From: Desulfobacterales bacterium
GTDB taxonomy: Bacteria > Desulfobacterota > Desulfobacteria > Desulfobacterales > JAHEIW01
Assembly (NCBI GenBank): GCA_030145015.1
Contig: JAQYWI010000057.1
Coordinates: 1 to 26,850, forward strand
Length of the DNA stretch: 26,850 nucleotides
Reading direction: 5' to 3'
A model generated the notes under the pieces. The model was not told where the DNA came from and did not search any database. It saw nothing but the letters and a program-made list of their open reading frames with translations. The translations under genes were made by a program, and so were the position numbers. Shown here piece by piece: positions 1-11,237 of this stretch. Within the stretch, counting starts at the first letter, position 1. The number at the start of each line of letters is the position of its first letter.

Positions 1-296
1 CCTAAAAATTCTGCAAACACCTTGATAAACTCTTCTCTTTGCGAAGGGCTAAAAATTTTCCAGTTTGAGGCCAGCACCCGTCTCGAAAATTCCCTGAAAT
101 CAAATAGCTGCTGCAAAATTATTCTGAGTTTTTGCTGCTGGACATCTTTTAGATCGGCATCTTTGAATTTCTGATCCTGCAAGATTCGAAGACCCGCTTC
201 AACGCCTTTCCGCAGGGCTTCGATGGGCTCATCCCCGTCCGCTAAAGATGGAATCGCTGTTAAAATTAGAAGGCACCCAATTAGAACGCTTCGCAT
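1..296 (-). CDS. mlaC: MlaC/Ttg2D-like phospholipid-binding protein, 5' part only
   Basis: The first 98 codons of a minus-strand gene are visible; the rest lies beyond the window edge. The protein starts with a short signal peptide (MRSVLIGCLLILTAIPSLA). A helical stretch follows, then the pattern LFDFREFSRRVLASNWKIFS and SQREEFIKVFAEFL. That pattern is typical of the MlaC/toluene-tolerance (Ttg2D) family, periplasmic shuttles that carry phospholipid between an outer-membrane complex and the MlaFEDB inner-membrane ABC transporter. The ATG at 294-296 follows an AAGGA ribosome site about 8 bases upstream. The partner ABC genes are not adjacent here, though they could lie on the unseen side. The call rests on family pattern only and the C-terminal half cannot be checked. 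Confidence 0.7.
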   Translation of the reverse strand, partial: MRSVLIGCLLILTAIPSLADGDEPIEALRKGVEAGLRILQDQKFKDADLKDVQQQKLRIILQQLFDFREFSRRVLASNWKIFSPSQREEFIKVFAEFL

Positions 297-424
297 GGAT
301 AGTGTCCTTAAAAACCACTTGTAATCATTGAATTATGAATTTTTGCACTAACTGTCAAACTCTTTTGAGGAGCTTATGAGGAGTTTCATAATCCCTCCGC
401 TGCAACACTGCTATCTACAAGAAT

Positions 425-454
425 AAAGGCCGCTTGAGCAATCAAACGGCCTTT
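425..454 (-). terminator. Hairpin terminator downstream of pyruvate:ferredoxin oxidoreductase
   Basis: AAAGGCCG and CGGCCTTT form an 8-bp stem. After one C/A mismatch it continues as TTGA/TCAA, closing on a GCAA loop when read on the plus strand. On the minus strand the stem is followed by a short T-rich stretch. It lies 31 bases past the stop of the oxidoreductase gene, where a terminator is expected. Confidence 0.7.
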
Positions 455-484
455 CATTGATCGAACGCTATTACGCCGAGAAAA

Positions 485-4054
<3,570 letters not shown>

Positions 4055-4097
4055 TTAAGTTGTTACGTGTTTCGAGTTACGGGTTGCGCAACATACC

Positions 4098-5708
4098 TTA
4101 ATTTAAAAGTTTTTCAAAGAAATCATTGCCTTTGTCATCGACAACAATAAAGGCCGGGAAGTCCTTTACCGTTATCATAAAGATGGCTTCCATACCGAGT
4201 TCAGGGTATTCAATAGTCTCAACGCTGGTGATGCATTCTTTACCGAGCCTGGCTGCCGGCCCACCGATGGAACCCAGATAGAATCCGCCGAATTTTTTGC
4301 AGGATTCGGTGACAGCCCTGGAGCGGTTGCCTTTGGCCAGCATGATCATCGAGCCCCCCTGGGCCTGGAAAATGGGTACGTAGGGATCCATCCTGCCGGC
4401 GGTCGTCGGTCCGAATGAACCGGAAGCATGCCCGGGCGGTGTCTTGGCCGGACCGGCATAATAGATAATATGGTTTTTAAAATAATCCGGCAGTGCCTCG
4501 CCGCGGTCCAGACGTTCTTTTAGTCTGGCATGGGCGATATCTCTGCCCACCACAATTTTCCCGTTCAGCAGCAACGGTGTGGCTATGGGTAACCGCTTTA
4601 ACTGCGCCAGAATGCCGCCCATCGGTTGATTTAAATCAACTCGCACCGCCTCGCTATCCGAGACATCGATTTGTGGTAAATAATGGGCCGGATTTGTCTC
4701 CAGCTGTTCTAAAAAGATTCCCTGCGAGGTAACCTTGGCCTTGATATTGCGATCCGCACTGCAGCTGACCCCCACACCGATGAAACAGGATGCGCCGTGC
4801 CGCGGCAATCGAATCACCCGGGCATCCAGGCAGAAATATCTGCCGCCGAACTGGGCGCCGATGCCCAGCGCTTTTGATATTTTAAGCACCTGGGCTTCCA
4901 GTTCGAGATCCCGAAACGCGTGTCCGCTTTCGCTGCCTTTGGTCGGCAAGCTGTCCAGATACCGGGTTGTCGCCAGCTTTAAGGCTTTCAGGTTGATTTC
5001 AGCAGAGGTTCCGCCGATAACAAACGCCAGATGATAAGGCGGACAGGCGGCGGTACCGAGCGACTTCATTTTGTTTTTCATGAAATCTAAAAGATTTTCC
5101 GGTGTTAAAACGGTCTTCGTTTCCTGAAACAGATAGGTTTTGTTGGCAGATCCGCCGCCTTTGGCAATAAACAAGAAATGATATTCGTCTCCCTGGACCG
5201 CGTAAAGCTCGATCTGGGCCGGTAGATTGCAACCGGTATTTATTTCCTCAAATGTGGTTAACGGCGCATTCTGAGAATAGCGCAGGTTGCCTTTGGTGTA
5301 AGCATTAAAAATGCCTTTTGACAACGCTTCTTCGTCGGCATAACCGGTCCAGACACCCTGTCCCTTCTTCCCCATAACGATCGCCGTTCCGGTATCCTGG
5401 CACATCGGAAACACGCCTTCGGCGGAGATCACGGCATTTTTGAGCAGTTCCAGCGCCACGGCTTTATCGTTGGCAGAGCTTTGCGGATCATTAAAGATCT
5501 CTGCCAATTGCTGTAAGTGTGAAGATCGCAAAAAATGCGACACATCGTGAAAGGCCTGCTCGGCCAGCAGGGTTAACCCTTCAGGAGCCACCCGCAAAAG
5601 CCGAGTCCCATCAACAGAGGTTTGGGATACATGATTCTCTGTCAGCAGTCGATATTCAGTAGAATCATCTTTCAGAGGAAACATTTCCCGGTAGGTAAAT
5701 TCAACCAT
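4098..5708 (-). CDS. fumA: Class I fumarate hydratase, single-chain, [4Fe-4S]
   Basis: About 536 residues, close to the FumA/FumB length, carrying both the alpha-like and beta-like domains in one chain. It interconverts fumarate and malate in the cytoplasm. The three cluster cysteines are visible at C103 (MCQDTGT), C222 (AACPPYHLA) and C316 (GVSCSADRN). Their spacing is the same as that of E. coli FumA C105/C224/C318. The C-terminal domain has the [26 protein letters not shown] signature. The open frame extends one codon upstream to a TTG, but the ATG at 5706-5708 is preferred; AGGAG lies 9 bases before it. The promoter at 5765-5793 drives this gene and probably nifJ downstream. An anaerobe would tolerate this oxygen-labile enzyme. 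Confidence 0.95.
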   Translation of the reverse strand: MVEFTYREMFPLKDDSTEYRLLTENHVSQTSVDGTRLLRVAPEGLTLLAEQAFHDVSHFLRSSHLQQLAEIFNDPQSSANDKAVALELLKNAVISAEGVFPMCQDTGTAIVMGKKGQGVWTGYADEEALSKGIFNAYTKGNLRYSQNAPLTTFEEINTGCNLPAQIELYAVQGDEYHFLFIAKGGGSANKTYLFQETKTVLTPENLLDFMKNKMKSLGTAACPPYHLAFVIGGTSAEINLKALKLATTRYLDSLPTKGSESGHAFRDLELEAQVLKISKALGIGAQFGGRYFCLDARVIRLPRHGASCFIGVGVSCSADRNIKAKVTSQGIFLEQLETNPAHYLPQIDVSDSEAVRVDLNQPMGGILAQLKRLPIATPLLLNGKIVVGRDIAHARLKERLDRGEALPDYFKNHIIYYAGPAKTPPGHASGSFGPTTAGRMDPYVPIFQAQGGSMIMLAKGNRSRAVTESCKKFGGFYLGSIGGPAARLGKECITSVETIEYPELGMEAIFMITVKDFPAFIVVDDKGNDFFEKLLN

Positions 5709-5764
5709 CAACGAAGGCTCCTGAAAGCTTTTTGGAGATCAGACTCGATTTAATCAAGAGAGCT

Positions 5765-5793
5765 TAATTATCAACAGGGGTAGGAAGTGTCAA
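5765..5793 (-). promoter_or_regulatory. Probable sigma70 promoter of the fumarase-nifJ unit
   Basis: On the minus strand a perfect TTGACA (5788-5793) is followed by a 17-base spacer and TAATTA (5765-5770). The fumarase start lies about 55 bases downstream. No competing promoter is visible between the hmcF stop and the fumarase gene. Confidence 0.6.
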
Positions 5794-5808
5794 GGGGTTT
5801 CAATTATC

Positions 5809-5848
5809 ACCCGATGTGCCCGAGAAGAAGTCCTCGAGGTCATCGGGT
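5809..5848. promoter_or_regulatory. Extended hairpin between hmcF and the fumarase promoter
   Basis: ACCCGATG (5809-5816) pairs with CATCGGGT (5841-5848). An inner CTCGAG pairs with CTCGGG through one G-U pair, for about 14 pairs in two blocks. It lies about 120 bases after the hmcF stop and just upstream of the fumarase -35 box. It could end hmc transcription, although no T-run follows it on the minus strand, or it could be a protein-binding site. Confidence 0.4.
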
Positions 5849-5859
5849 TTGCCGGATCG

Positions 5860-5960
5860 TTTTTGTATTTTGTGTTTGGTGTTTGGGTTTTGGTGTTTGG
5901 GTTTTGTTCATTTCCGCTGAAAAAACAATCCCTTACCAAACACCAAACACGATATAACAA
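5860..5960. repeat. Intergenic word-repeat palindrome (GTTTGG family)
   Basis: The left arm holds quasi-tandem GTGTTTGG/TTTTGGTGTTTGGG words. The right arm holds the inverse, CCAAACACCAAACAC. The 15 bases at 5872-5886 and 5936-5950 are perfectly complementary. Weaker homology (TTTTGTATTT against AAATACGAAAA) extends both arms outward. The repeat fills most of the spacer after hmcF and is not coding. Confidence 0.8.
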
Positions 5961-5970
5961 ATACGAAAAG

Positions 5971-7365
5971 CTATTCTTCCGGTTCCTCCGGCGGTTTAAG
6001 ATGTTCCGGAACCTCGATCATGCTGATTAAAAGCGGTTTTAAGAATGACCAGCGGATTCCGATTTTATAAACTTCTTCTAAATCACGGATGGCATCCCAG
6101 CAGTTGTGGCAGGGGGCGATGACCAGTTTGGCCCCGGTTTCAAGTATCTGATCGCGCTTGACCTTCAAGCCGATGTTGCGCTGTTCCCGGTATCGGCCGA
6201 TACCGTTTAAGCCGCCGCCGCCGCCACAGCAAAAGTTATGTTCGCGGTTCGGTGTCATTTCCCGGAAATCCTCGGCAATGTAACTCATAATTTCTCTGGC
6301 CACATCGGCAAGGCCGCCGTTGCGGATATAATTGCAGGAATCCTGATAGGTTACCGGCTCTTTGATTTTTTTGGCCGGATCGATTTTCAATTTGCCGGAG
6401 CGCAGGGCCTCGGCCACCCATTCAACGTAATGCAGACTATCAATGGGTGTTTTGCCGGATTTAATTCCGGCCCAGTAAGGCCCCTCAATAACGGTCGCCC
6501 GATACGCATGGCCGCATTCGGTAACCACCATGCGTTTGGGTTTTAAGCGCTCCATGGCGTCGTAAACCGATTCGACCTGTAATTTGCAGGCTTCCCAATC
6601 GCCGGCAAACATGGCCAGACTGGTTTCCTCCCAGCCTTTGCTGGGAACCGTCCAGTTTTCGCCGGCCACATGAAATAAAATGGCGGCTTCGGCAATATCT
6701 TCCGGATAATGTTTGGGCTCCCGGGCATTGACCGTGTAAATAATATCCGCATCTTCTTTATCCACCGGAATTTCCAGCCCGGGCCAGTCCTCCTCGTATT
6801 CTTCCGCCATCCATTCACATGTATCGACCCAATCTTCGCTGGTAATATCCATTTGCGCCCGGAAGATGCGGTGCATCCCGGAGCCGATCTTCATTTCCCA
6901 GGGCACAAAACCCTGGCCGTAAAGCAGGCCGCGCAGATAGCTGAACATAATGCCGGTATCAATCCCGAAGGGGCAATAGACACCGCAGCGGGTACAGCAG
7001 GTACATTTTGAATAGGCTGTATCCATGGACATCTGCATAAAGGTATTGTCCACGTCCCCCTTGCGTCGAATGATTTCACCCAACGTTTTTTGAATTTTAT
7101 AGGAAGGGACCTGTTTGGGATCCCGTTTGTTGGCAAGATAGTAAAAGCAGCTTTCGGCACATAAGCCGCAGTGCGAGCAGATATCCAGCCATGTTTTGGT
7201 GCGTGATTTTAAGCTTTTCTGGATCGTTCCCCACAGGGCTTTACGATCCACCTCCAGTTCGTTCATCTCCTCATAGTATTGTTTTCCGCTCTTGTCGGCC
7301 AGGAGGGCCTGGAGTTGTTCCATCTCATTTACGGGTTTTTTGTTGCAAAGTGTTCCTTCTGGCAT
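5971..7365 (-). CDS. hmcF: HmcF: cytoplasmic HdrD-like iron-sulfur protein of the Hmc complex
   Basis: A 464-residue protein with two N-terminal [4Fe-4S] sets, C63/66/69/73 ([11 protein letters not shown]) and C121/124/127/131 ([12 protein letters not shown]). Two cysteine-rich CCG-type regions follow; the second is clear as TYQDSC...FCCGGGGG...CHNCW. This is the heterodisulfide-reductase D layout shared by HmcF, DsrK and TmcB. There is no signal peptide, so it faces the cytoplasm. It is last in a complete hmcABCDEF order, which makes HmcF the best name. The ATG at 7363-7365 has only a weak GGGGA upstream; M15 has no better site. A 219-base gap with a hairpin and a word-repeat palindrome separates it from hmcE, so its expression may differ from that of the upstream genes. 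Confidence 0.92.
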   Translation of the reverse strand: MPEGTLCNKKPVNEMEQLQALLADKSGKQYYEEMNELEVDRKALWGTIQKSLKSRTKTWLDICSHCGLCAESCFYYLANKRDPKQVPSYKIQKTLGEIIRRKGDVDNTFMQMSMDTAYSKCTCCTRCGVYCPFGIDTGIMFSYLRGLLYGQGFVPWEMKIGSGMHRIFRAQMDITSEDWVDTCEWMAEEYEEDWPGLEIPVDKEDADIIYTVNAREPKHYPEDIAEAAILFHVAGENWTVPSKGWEETSLAMFAGDWEACKLQVESVYDAMERLKPKRMVVTECGHAYRATVIEGPYWAGIKSGKTPIDSLHYVEWVAEALRSGKLKIDPAKKIKEPVTYQDSCNYIRNGGLADVAREIMSYIAEDFREMTPNREHNFCCGGGGGLNGIGRYREQRNIGLKVKRDQILETGAKLVIAPCHNCWDAIRDLEEVYKIGIRWSFLKPLLISMIEVPEHLKPPEEPEE

Positions 7366-7436
7366 TGTTCTAAATCCCCATCTATGATTTTATAATAATT
7401 ATTATTGTTTTGACTGGCTTCAATGTAACATATAAC

Positions 7437-7546
7437 AGGAATAGTGGAATAATGGAATATTGGAATGTTGTTATTTTAAAAAACATTTCCATTTTGAGCC
7501 CATTATTCCAGCATGCCATTATTCCAGCATTCCAATATTCCAAACA
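7437..7546. repeat. Intergenic word-repeat palindrome (TGGAATA family) inside the hmc operon
   Basis: The left arm at 7437-7472 repeats TGGAATAATGGAATATTGGAATG. The right arm at 7500-7545 carries the inverse words ATTCCAGCATTCCAATATTCC and CCATTATTCCAGC. The arms flank about 27 bases. The repeat lies between hmcE and hmcF and encodes nothing recognisable. Confidence 0.85.
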
Positions 7547-7563
7547 TTATTTTTATTAAAATT

Positions 7564-7586
7564 AAAATTTCACGAAGTGAAATTTT
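7564..7586 (-). terminator. Strong hairpin at the 3' end of hmcE, possible intra-operon terminator or attenuator
   Basis: AAAATTTCAC (7564-7573) and GTGAAATTTT (7577-7586) form a perfect 10-bp stem with a 3-base loop. On the minus strand it is followed by an A/T-rich run, AATTTTAATTTTAAT. It overlaps the hmcE stop codon. Its position inside a co-directional operon suggests partial termination, or protection of the upstream mRNA end, before hmcF. Confidence 0.5.
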
Positions 7587-8262
7587 ACCACGCCATGCCC
7601 CTACCCTTCATACCGCCGCGTTTAATACCGTAATCCATGCCGATCTGGGCCCGGGTCATAAAGAAAAGCAGGAAATGCGAAAGTTTGGTAAGCGGTATGG
7701 CAATTATAAAGATATGCCCGCAAATAATATGGGCAATCAACACGGGATAATAATCCGGTACACTGTGATAGGCTAAAAAACCGGTGATAAAGGGTGACAC
7801 CGCAATCAGCAGCAACAGATAGTCATACAAGCTCGTAATAATTCTAACTTCGGGAAGCGCAATGCGGCGCAATATTAAAAACACCACCGAAACGATAACG
7901 ATAACCGTAAAACCATCTGCCACGGCTTCGGGCAACGCCCAGAGGCTGATGCCCCATTTTTCTTTCAACAGAATATTATGTCCCAGCAGAAAAATCGGTG
8001 TAAAAAGCAAACCGAAATGCATCACAAAAACCCACAGGGTAAACCAGGGGTTTTTGCGCCAGCTTCGAGTTCCGTATGGAAAAATCCAGAATAAAATAGA
8101 CCGTAAGGCCCCTTTGACTCCATAGGATACATTTTCACTGTAAGTAACCCGGTCGAGTTTCCAATCAAGGCCTCTGATGTAACGCACACCCCGGACAACC
8201 AGGCCTACAATGAAAATGCCGAATGATATCCATACCATCGGGCCGGTTAAAAATTCATACAT
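7585..8262 (-). CDS. hmcE: HmcE: membrane cytochrome b-type subunit of the Hmc complex
   Basis: A 225-residue, strongly hydrophobic protein of the NarI/DsrM-like cytochrome b type, with about five or six membrane spans. Histidines inside spans, for example FVMHFGLLF, LLGHNILL and LIAHIICGHIFIIAIPLTKLSH, could ligate b-type haem and contact quinone. It would carry electrons across the membrane between the periplasmic cytochrome side and HmcF. The length and the place between hmcD and hmcF match the hmc order. The ATG at 8260-8262 follows AAAGGAG. The short Lys/Arg-rich C-terminus (IKRGGMKGRGMAW) is likely cytoplasmic. Confidence 0.9.
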   Translation of the reverse strand: MYEFLTGPMVWISFGIFIVGLVVRGVRYIRGLDWKLDRVTYSENVSYGVKGALRSILFWIFPYGTRSWRKNPWFTLWVFVMHFGLLFTPIFLLGHNILLKEKWGISLWALPEAVADGFTVIVIVSVVFLILRRIALPEVRIITSLYDYLLLLIAVSPFITGFLAYHSVPDYYPVLIAHIICGHIFIIAIPLTKLSHFLLFFMTRAQIGMDYGIKRGGMKGRGMAW

Positions 8263-8342
8263 GCCTGACTCCTTTATTGATCTATTTACCGCTAATTATC
8301 AGACCGCTAAATATTGAAAATTTTCACACCAAAAACTTTGTT

Positions 8343-8490
8343 GTAGAACCCATCTCAAAAATGTGGATCATGGTTCAGGGTAAGGCGTCTCGTGAATTGA
8401 AAACGGAGCGTACACGAAGTACGTGAGTATTTCAATTCGCGGGACAACGCAGCCATGGACCATTAGACGCGTTTTTGAGATGGGTTCTAC
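8343..8490. repeat. 148-bp palindromic element with perfect 19-bp terminal inverted repeats
   Basis: GTAGAACCCATCTCAAAAA (8343-8361) is the exact inverse of 8472-8490. Pairing continues inward with a few mismatches: ATGGT/ACCAT, and AATTGAAA (8395-8402) with TTTCAATT (8430-8437). It closes on CGTAC-ACGAA-GTACG (8409-8423) at the exact centre. It has no ORF. It looks like a MITE- or REP-like unit, or a structured RNA. No target duplication is obvious. Its outer end supplies the stop codon of hmcD. Confidence 0.85.
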
Positions 8491-8624
8491 TCTTCATCAT
8501 CGTCCCGCTGACTTAGAAACAGCCAGAAAAAAGTGATGCCCAAAAGCGCACCGACAATTAAAATATAAGTGATGCTTTCCGTGTGAAGCATATATTCCTG
8601 CAACGTGTGAATGGTACCTTCCAT
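8487..8624 (-). CDS. hmcD: HmcD: small single-span membrane subunit of the Hmc complex
   Basis: A 45-residue ORF. It starts MEGTIHTLQEYMLHTESITY, continues with one hydrophobic span (ILIVGALLGITFFWLFLS) and ends in an acidic tail, QRDDDEE. The known hmc operon encodes a very small membrane protein at exactly this place between hmcC and hmcE, so identity rests on position, size and topology rather than motifs. The ATG at 8622-8624 has AAAGGA upstream. The TAG stop (8487-8489) lies within the terminal repeat of the 148-bp palindrome, so insertion of that element may have set or slightly shortened the C-terminus. The gap to hmcC is 292 bases. Confidence 0.8.
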   Translation of the reverse strand: MEGTIHTLQEYMLHTESITYILIVGALLGITFFWLFLSQRDDDEE

Positions 8625-8699
8625 AATGTTTCCTTTAAAATTCTTTCTAAAATTTGAGCTATTCCCAGCAAATTGAGTAAAGTATAATATAGGCGGAAT

Positions 8700-8840
8700 A
8701 AAATACGAAGCACGAAATACGAAACAATGTCAAAAATTCTAAATTCAAATGTTCAAAACGTTTCTAATTTCGGTCATTTGAAATTCGAATTTGTTTCGGC
8801 CAATTTTATTAAATCAGGCGAGATTCGAATTTCGAATTTA
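8700..8840. repeat. A/T-rich word repeats between hmcC and hmcD (ACGAAAT and ATTCGAATTT families)
   Basis: Quasi-repeats of ACGAAGCACGAAATACGAAAC run from about 8704. AAATTCAAATG (8741-8751) is nearly inverse to CATTTGAAATT (8775-8785). ATTCGAATTT occurs at 8783-8792 and 8823-8832. No gene is visible in 8625-8916; the rest is unremarkable A/T-rich sequence. Confidence 0.65.
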
Positions 8841-8916
8841 TTCAAATACAATCCCTTCATTATAGTTTGTATCTATCCCCTGCAACCGGCTTTAAACGGC
8901 TAATTAAACTATATTC

Positions 8917-10086
8917 TCAATGATCTTCATAATCCGGATGCGAATACAAAATCGGCATCCGGGTGACGATAAAGCGAAATGCGATGATGCCCACTGTCAC
9001 CAGAAAAACCGAAATGACGATTTCCATCCAATGCGGGAAATAGCGTTCACTGGACGGCAGGTGATAGTTGAATGCCACCAGAGAAATATTCAGGCGGTTA
9101 AGAATGATACCCAGGACCGTCCAGGCGGCCGTCCATTTAATCAGTTTTAAATTTTTATCCCGCACTCCGACGGCATACAGAAAGCTGGGCAGGGCAATAA
9201 AACCCAACAACTCGACCAGAAACCAGAGGCCATAATTGGTTGCCAGCAGGTGCCAGTTATTGGCTGCCGATATGCCGATCACCTTGACGATAAAATAGCC
9301 GGCCAGCACCAGCGATGCGGCTTTGCCGAACCCCAGCGCAACGGTATCTTTTTCCTTCAAATGAGATTCATCCATTTTGTCGGCAAAATAGTGGTGCGAC
9401 AGGGTGCTCTCAAAAATGACCATCGAAAGACCGGCAATGATAGCCGACACAAAGAAAAACACCGGCAGATAGGGTGAATACCATAGCGGATGAAGTTTTG
9501 CCGGTGCGATCAAAAACAGCGCGCCTAACGATGACTGGTGCAGGGTAGACAGAACAACGCCGAAGATGGTTAAAAGCAATGTCAGCCTAATCACGAGGTT
9601 GCGTGCCCGTTTCAGACCCAGCCATTCCATGGCTGCCGGTGAAAATTCAATAAAAAGCACTGTGAGGTAAAGCGCGACACAGGCGGCCACTTCAAACAAC
9701 AGCGATGTGGTTCCCTGCTGCATGATAAACGGGTAGGGCAAGCGCCAGGGCCTGCCAACATCATAATTCAATGCGATAACAACCAGAGTATAGCCCAGAA
9801 ATCCGGTCAGAATCGCCGGCCGGACCGCTGAATGGTATTTTTTCATACCGAAGATGTATACCGCCGCTGAGGTAACGAATCCCCCGGCTGCCAGGGCCAC
9901 ACCCACCAGAAGGTCAAACCCGATCCATATCCCCCAGGGATTATAATCGGACAGGTTGGTAACTGCGCCCAAGCCGCCTGTAAAGCGCAAGGCCGTGACA
10001 ATTAATCCCAGTATGACAATAATTCCGGCAATCACATTAAAGGGGGTTAAAAAAGATTTACCGGTTGTCGCCGCTTCATCAGACAT
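8917..10086 (-). CDS. hmcC: HmcC: NrfD/PsrC-like integral membrane subunit of the Hmc complex
   Basis: 389 residues, hydrophobic almost throughout, with about ten predicted spans. The pattern of the NrfD/PsrC quinone-interacting family is recognisable (YNPWGIWIGFDLLVGVALAAGG near the start, then LHQSSLGALFLIAP). It should anchor the periplasmic Fe-S protein HmcB and exchange electrons with quinone, or relay them across the membrane. Its ATG (10084-10086) shares one base with the hmcB TGA stop (TGATG), which indicates translational coupling. A 292-base A/T-rich gap follows before hmcD. Confidence 0.93.
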   Translation of the reverse strand: MSDEAATTGKSFLTPFNVIAGIIVILGLIVTALRFTGGLGAVTNLSDYNPWGIWIGFDLLVGVALAAGGFVTSAAVYIFGMKKYHSAVRPAILTGFLGYTLVVIALNYDVGRPWRLPYPFIMQQGTTSLLFEVAACVALYLTVLFIEFSPAAMEWLGLKRARNLVIRLTLLLTIFGVVLSTLHQSSLGALFLIAPAKLHPLWYSPYLPVFFFVSAIIAGLSMVIFESTLSHHYFADKMDESHLKEKDTVALGFGKAASLVLAGYFIVKVIGISAANNWHLLATNYGLWFLVELLGFIALPSFLYAVGVRDKNLKLIKWTAAWTVLGIILNRLNISLVAFNYHLPSSERYFPHWMEIVISVFLVTVGIIAFRFIVTRMPILYSHPDYEDH

Positions 10087-11195
10087 CAGGAATCCTCCTC
10101 GGTTGGCTTCTTATCAGCTTCTTCAGGTTGCGTGTCGGAAACTTCTTCCTCTTCGGGTTTGGCAGCTTCTTCAAGCGCCTTTTTCACCGCGCTTTCGATC
10201 TCTTTTTGTTTTAATTTCTGTACCTGTTCCATTTCCTTGGCATATTTGGCTTTTGCCTCGGCGTTGGTTTGCTCAACGGCAGCTGCAACCGCCGCTGCCG
10301 TTTCCTGTTTCGCAATTTTCTCTTTGCGCTTTGACATGGCATAAATGCCGGTGAGCAGCACCGGCCAGAGGCCCACGACAACCGGCACACCGCTGAGGGC
10401 ACCGGCGGTCAGGTTGGGTGCAGGGATGATACCCAGGTCTTCGCGCATCCCGACCTCTTTGAAAGGCACCGCGGACAGATACAGCCAGCTGGTGCCGCCC
10501 ATTTCATTCTCGCCGTAAATATGATCCACATACCGATCCGGAAATCTGGAGATCCGCTCCCGGGCGATCTTCAACAAATCGGTGCGTTTGCCGAAGGTTA
10601 GCGCTTCGGTCGGGCACGCCTGGACACAGCCGGGAAGCAGCCCTTTTACAATTCGCGGATAACACAGGGTGCATTTCATCACCCGCGGTTCGAGGGCTTT
10701 ATCGTATTCGTAGGTTGGAATTTCAAAGGGACAGGCAATCATACAGTAGCGGCAGCCCACACAAACCGACGCATCGTAAATCACAGCGCCCTTGGGAGTC
10801 TTTGTAAACGCCCGCACAAAGCAAGCCGAGGCGCATGCCGGTTCCAGACAATGGTTGCACTGCACCTTGCGGTACAGCGGCCCCTTAACATTGACATTGC
10901 TGACAGTGTCGTAGCGATTGACAATGGTATAAGCTTTGGGGGTGGTTCGACGTCTGGTTTCCAGAAGTGAAAGATCATCGAACGGCAAATCCGGAGCCGG
11001 CAGCTCGTTGACGGTGTTGCATCCTTCCTCACATTTGCGGCATCCAATACAACGGGTGTTGTCAAACAACACCCCCATGCTTTTCGGATAACCGCCAAAA
11101 TGCTTGTTTGAAGCCGCGTTGGCGGTTTTCCCCAGCGTCGTGCCCGCAGTTGCAGCACCCAACCAGCCAAGAAACTTTCTGCGTGTTATCGACAT
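10086..11195 (-). CDS. hmcB: HmcB: Tat-exported four-cluster ferredoxin-like subunit with a membrane anchor
   Basis: 369 residues. A twin-arginine signal ([17 protein letters not shown]) predicts folded export. Four [4Fe-4S] cysteine sets follow: residues 49-59 ([11 protein letters not shown]), 113-125 ([13 protein letters not shown]), 145-155 ([11 protein letters not shown]) and 175-194 ([20 protein letters not shown]). A hydrophobic span at about 264-286 and a charged, probably coiled-coil tail (about 288-345, Lys/Glu/Ala-rich) complete it. It would relay electrons from the multihaem cytochrome HmcA to HmcC. The ATG follows AAGGGG, 42 bases after hmcA. The acidic tail end ([22 protein letters not shown] region) is low-complexity. 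Confidence 0.94.
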   Translation of the reverse strand: MSITRRKFLGWLGAATAGTTLGKTANAASNKHFGGYPKSMGVLFDNTRCIGCRKCEEGCNTVNELPAPDLPFDDLSLLETRRRTTPKAYTIVNRYDTVSNVNVKGPLYRKVQCNHCLEPACASACFVRAFTKTPKGAVIYDASVCVGCRYCMIACPFEIPTYEYDKALEPRVMKCTLCYPRIVKGLLPGCVQACPTEALTFGKRTDLLKIARERISRFPDRYVDHIYGENEMGGTSWLYLSAVPFKEVGMREDLGIIPAPNLTAGALSGVPVVVGLWPVLLTGIYAMSKRKEKIAKQETAAAVAAAVEQTNAEAKAKYAKEMEQVQKLKQKEIESAVKKALEEAAKPEEEEVSDTQPEEADKKPTEEDS

Positions 11196-11237
11196 AGTTA
11201 CCCCTTCTTTTTCAAACTACAAATAATTCGTCAGAAG

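Noticed and set aside
5971..8262. DsrK/DsrM of the DsrMKJOP complex
   Set aside because: The two proteins resemble DsrK and DsrM, but the neighbouring 16-haem cytochrome, four-cluster protein, NrfD-like protein and tiny membrane protein match the hmcABCDEF order instead.
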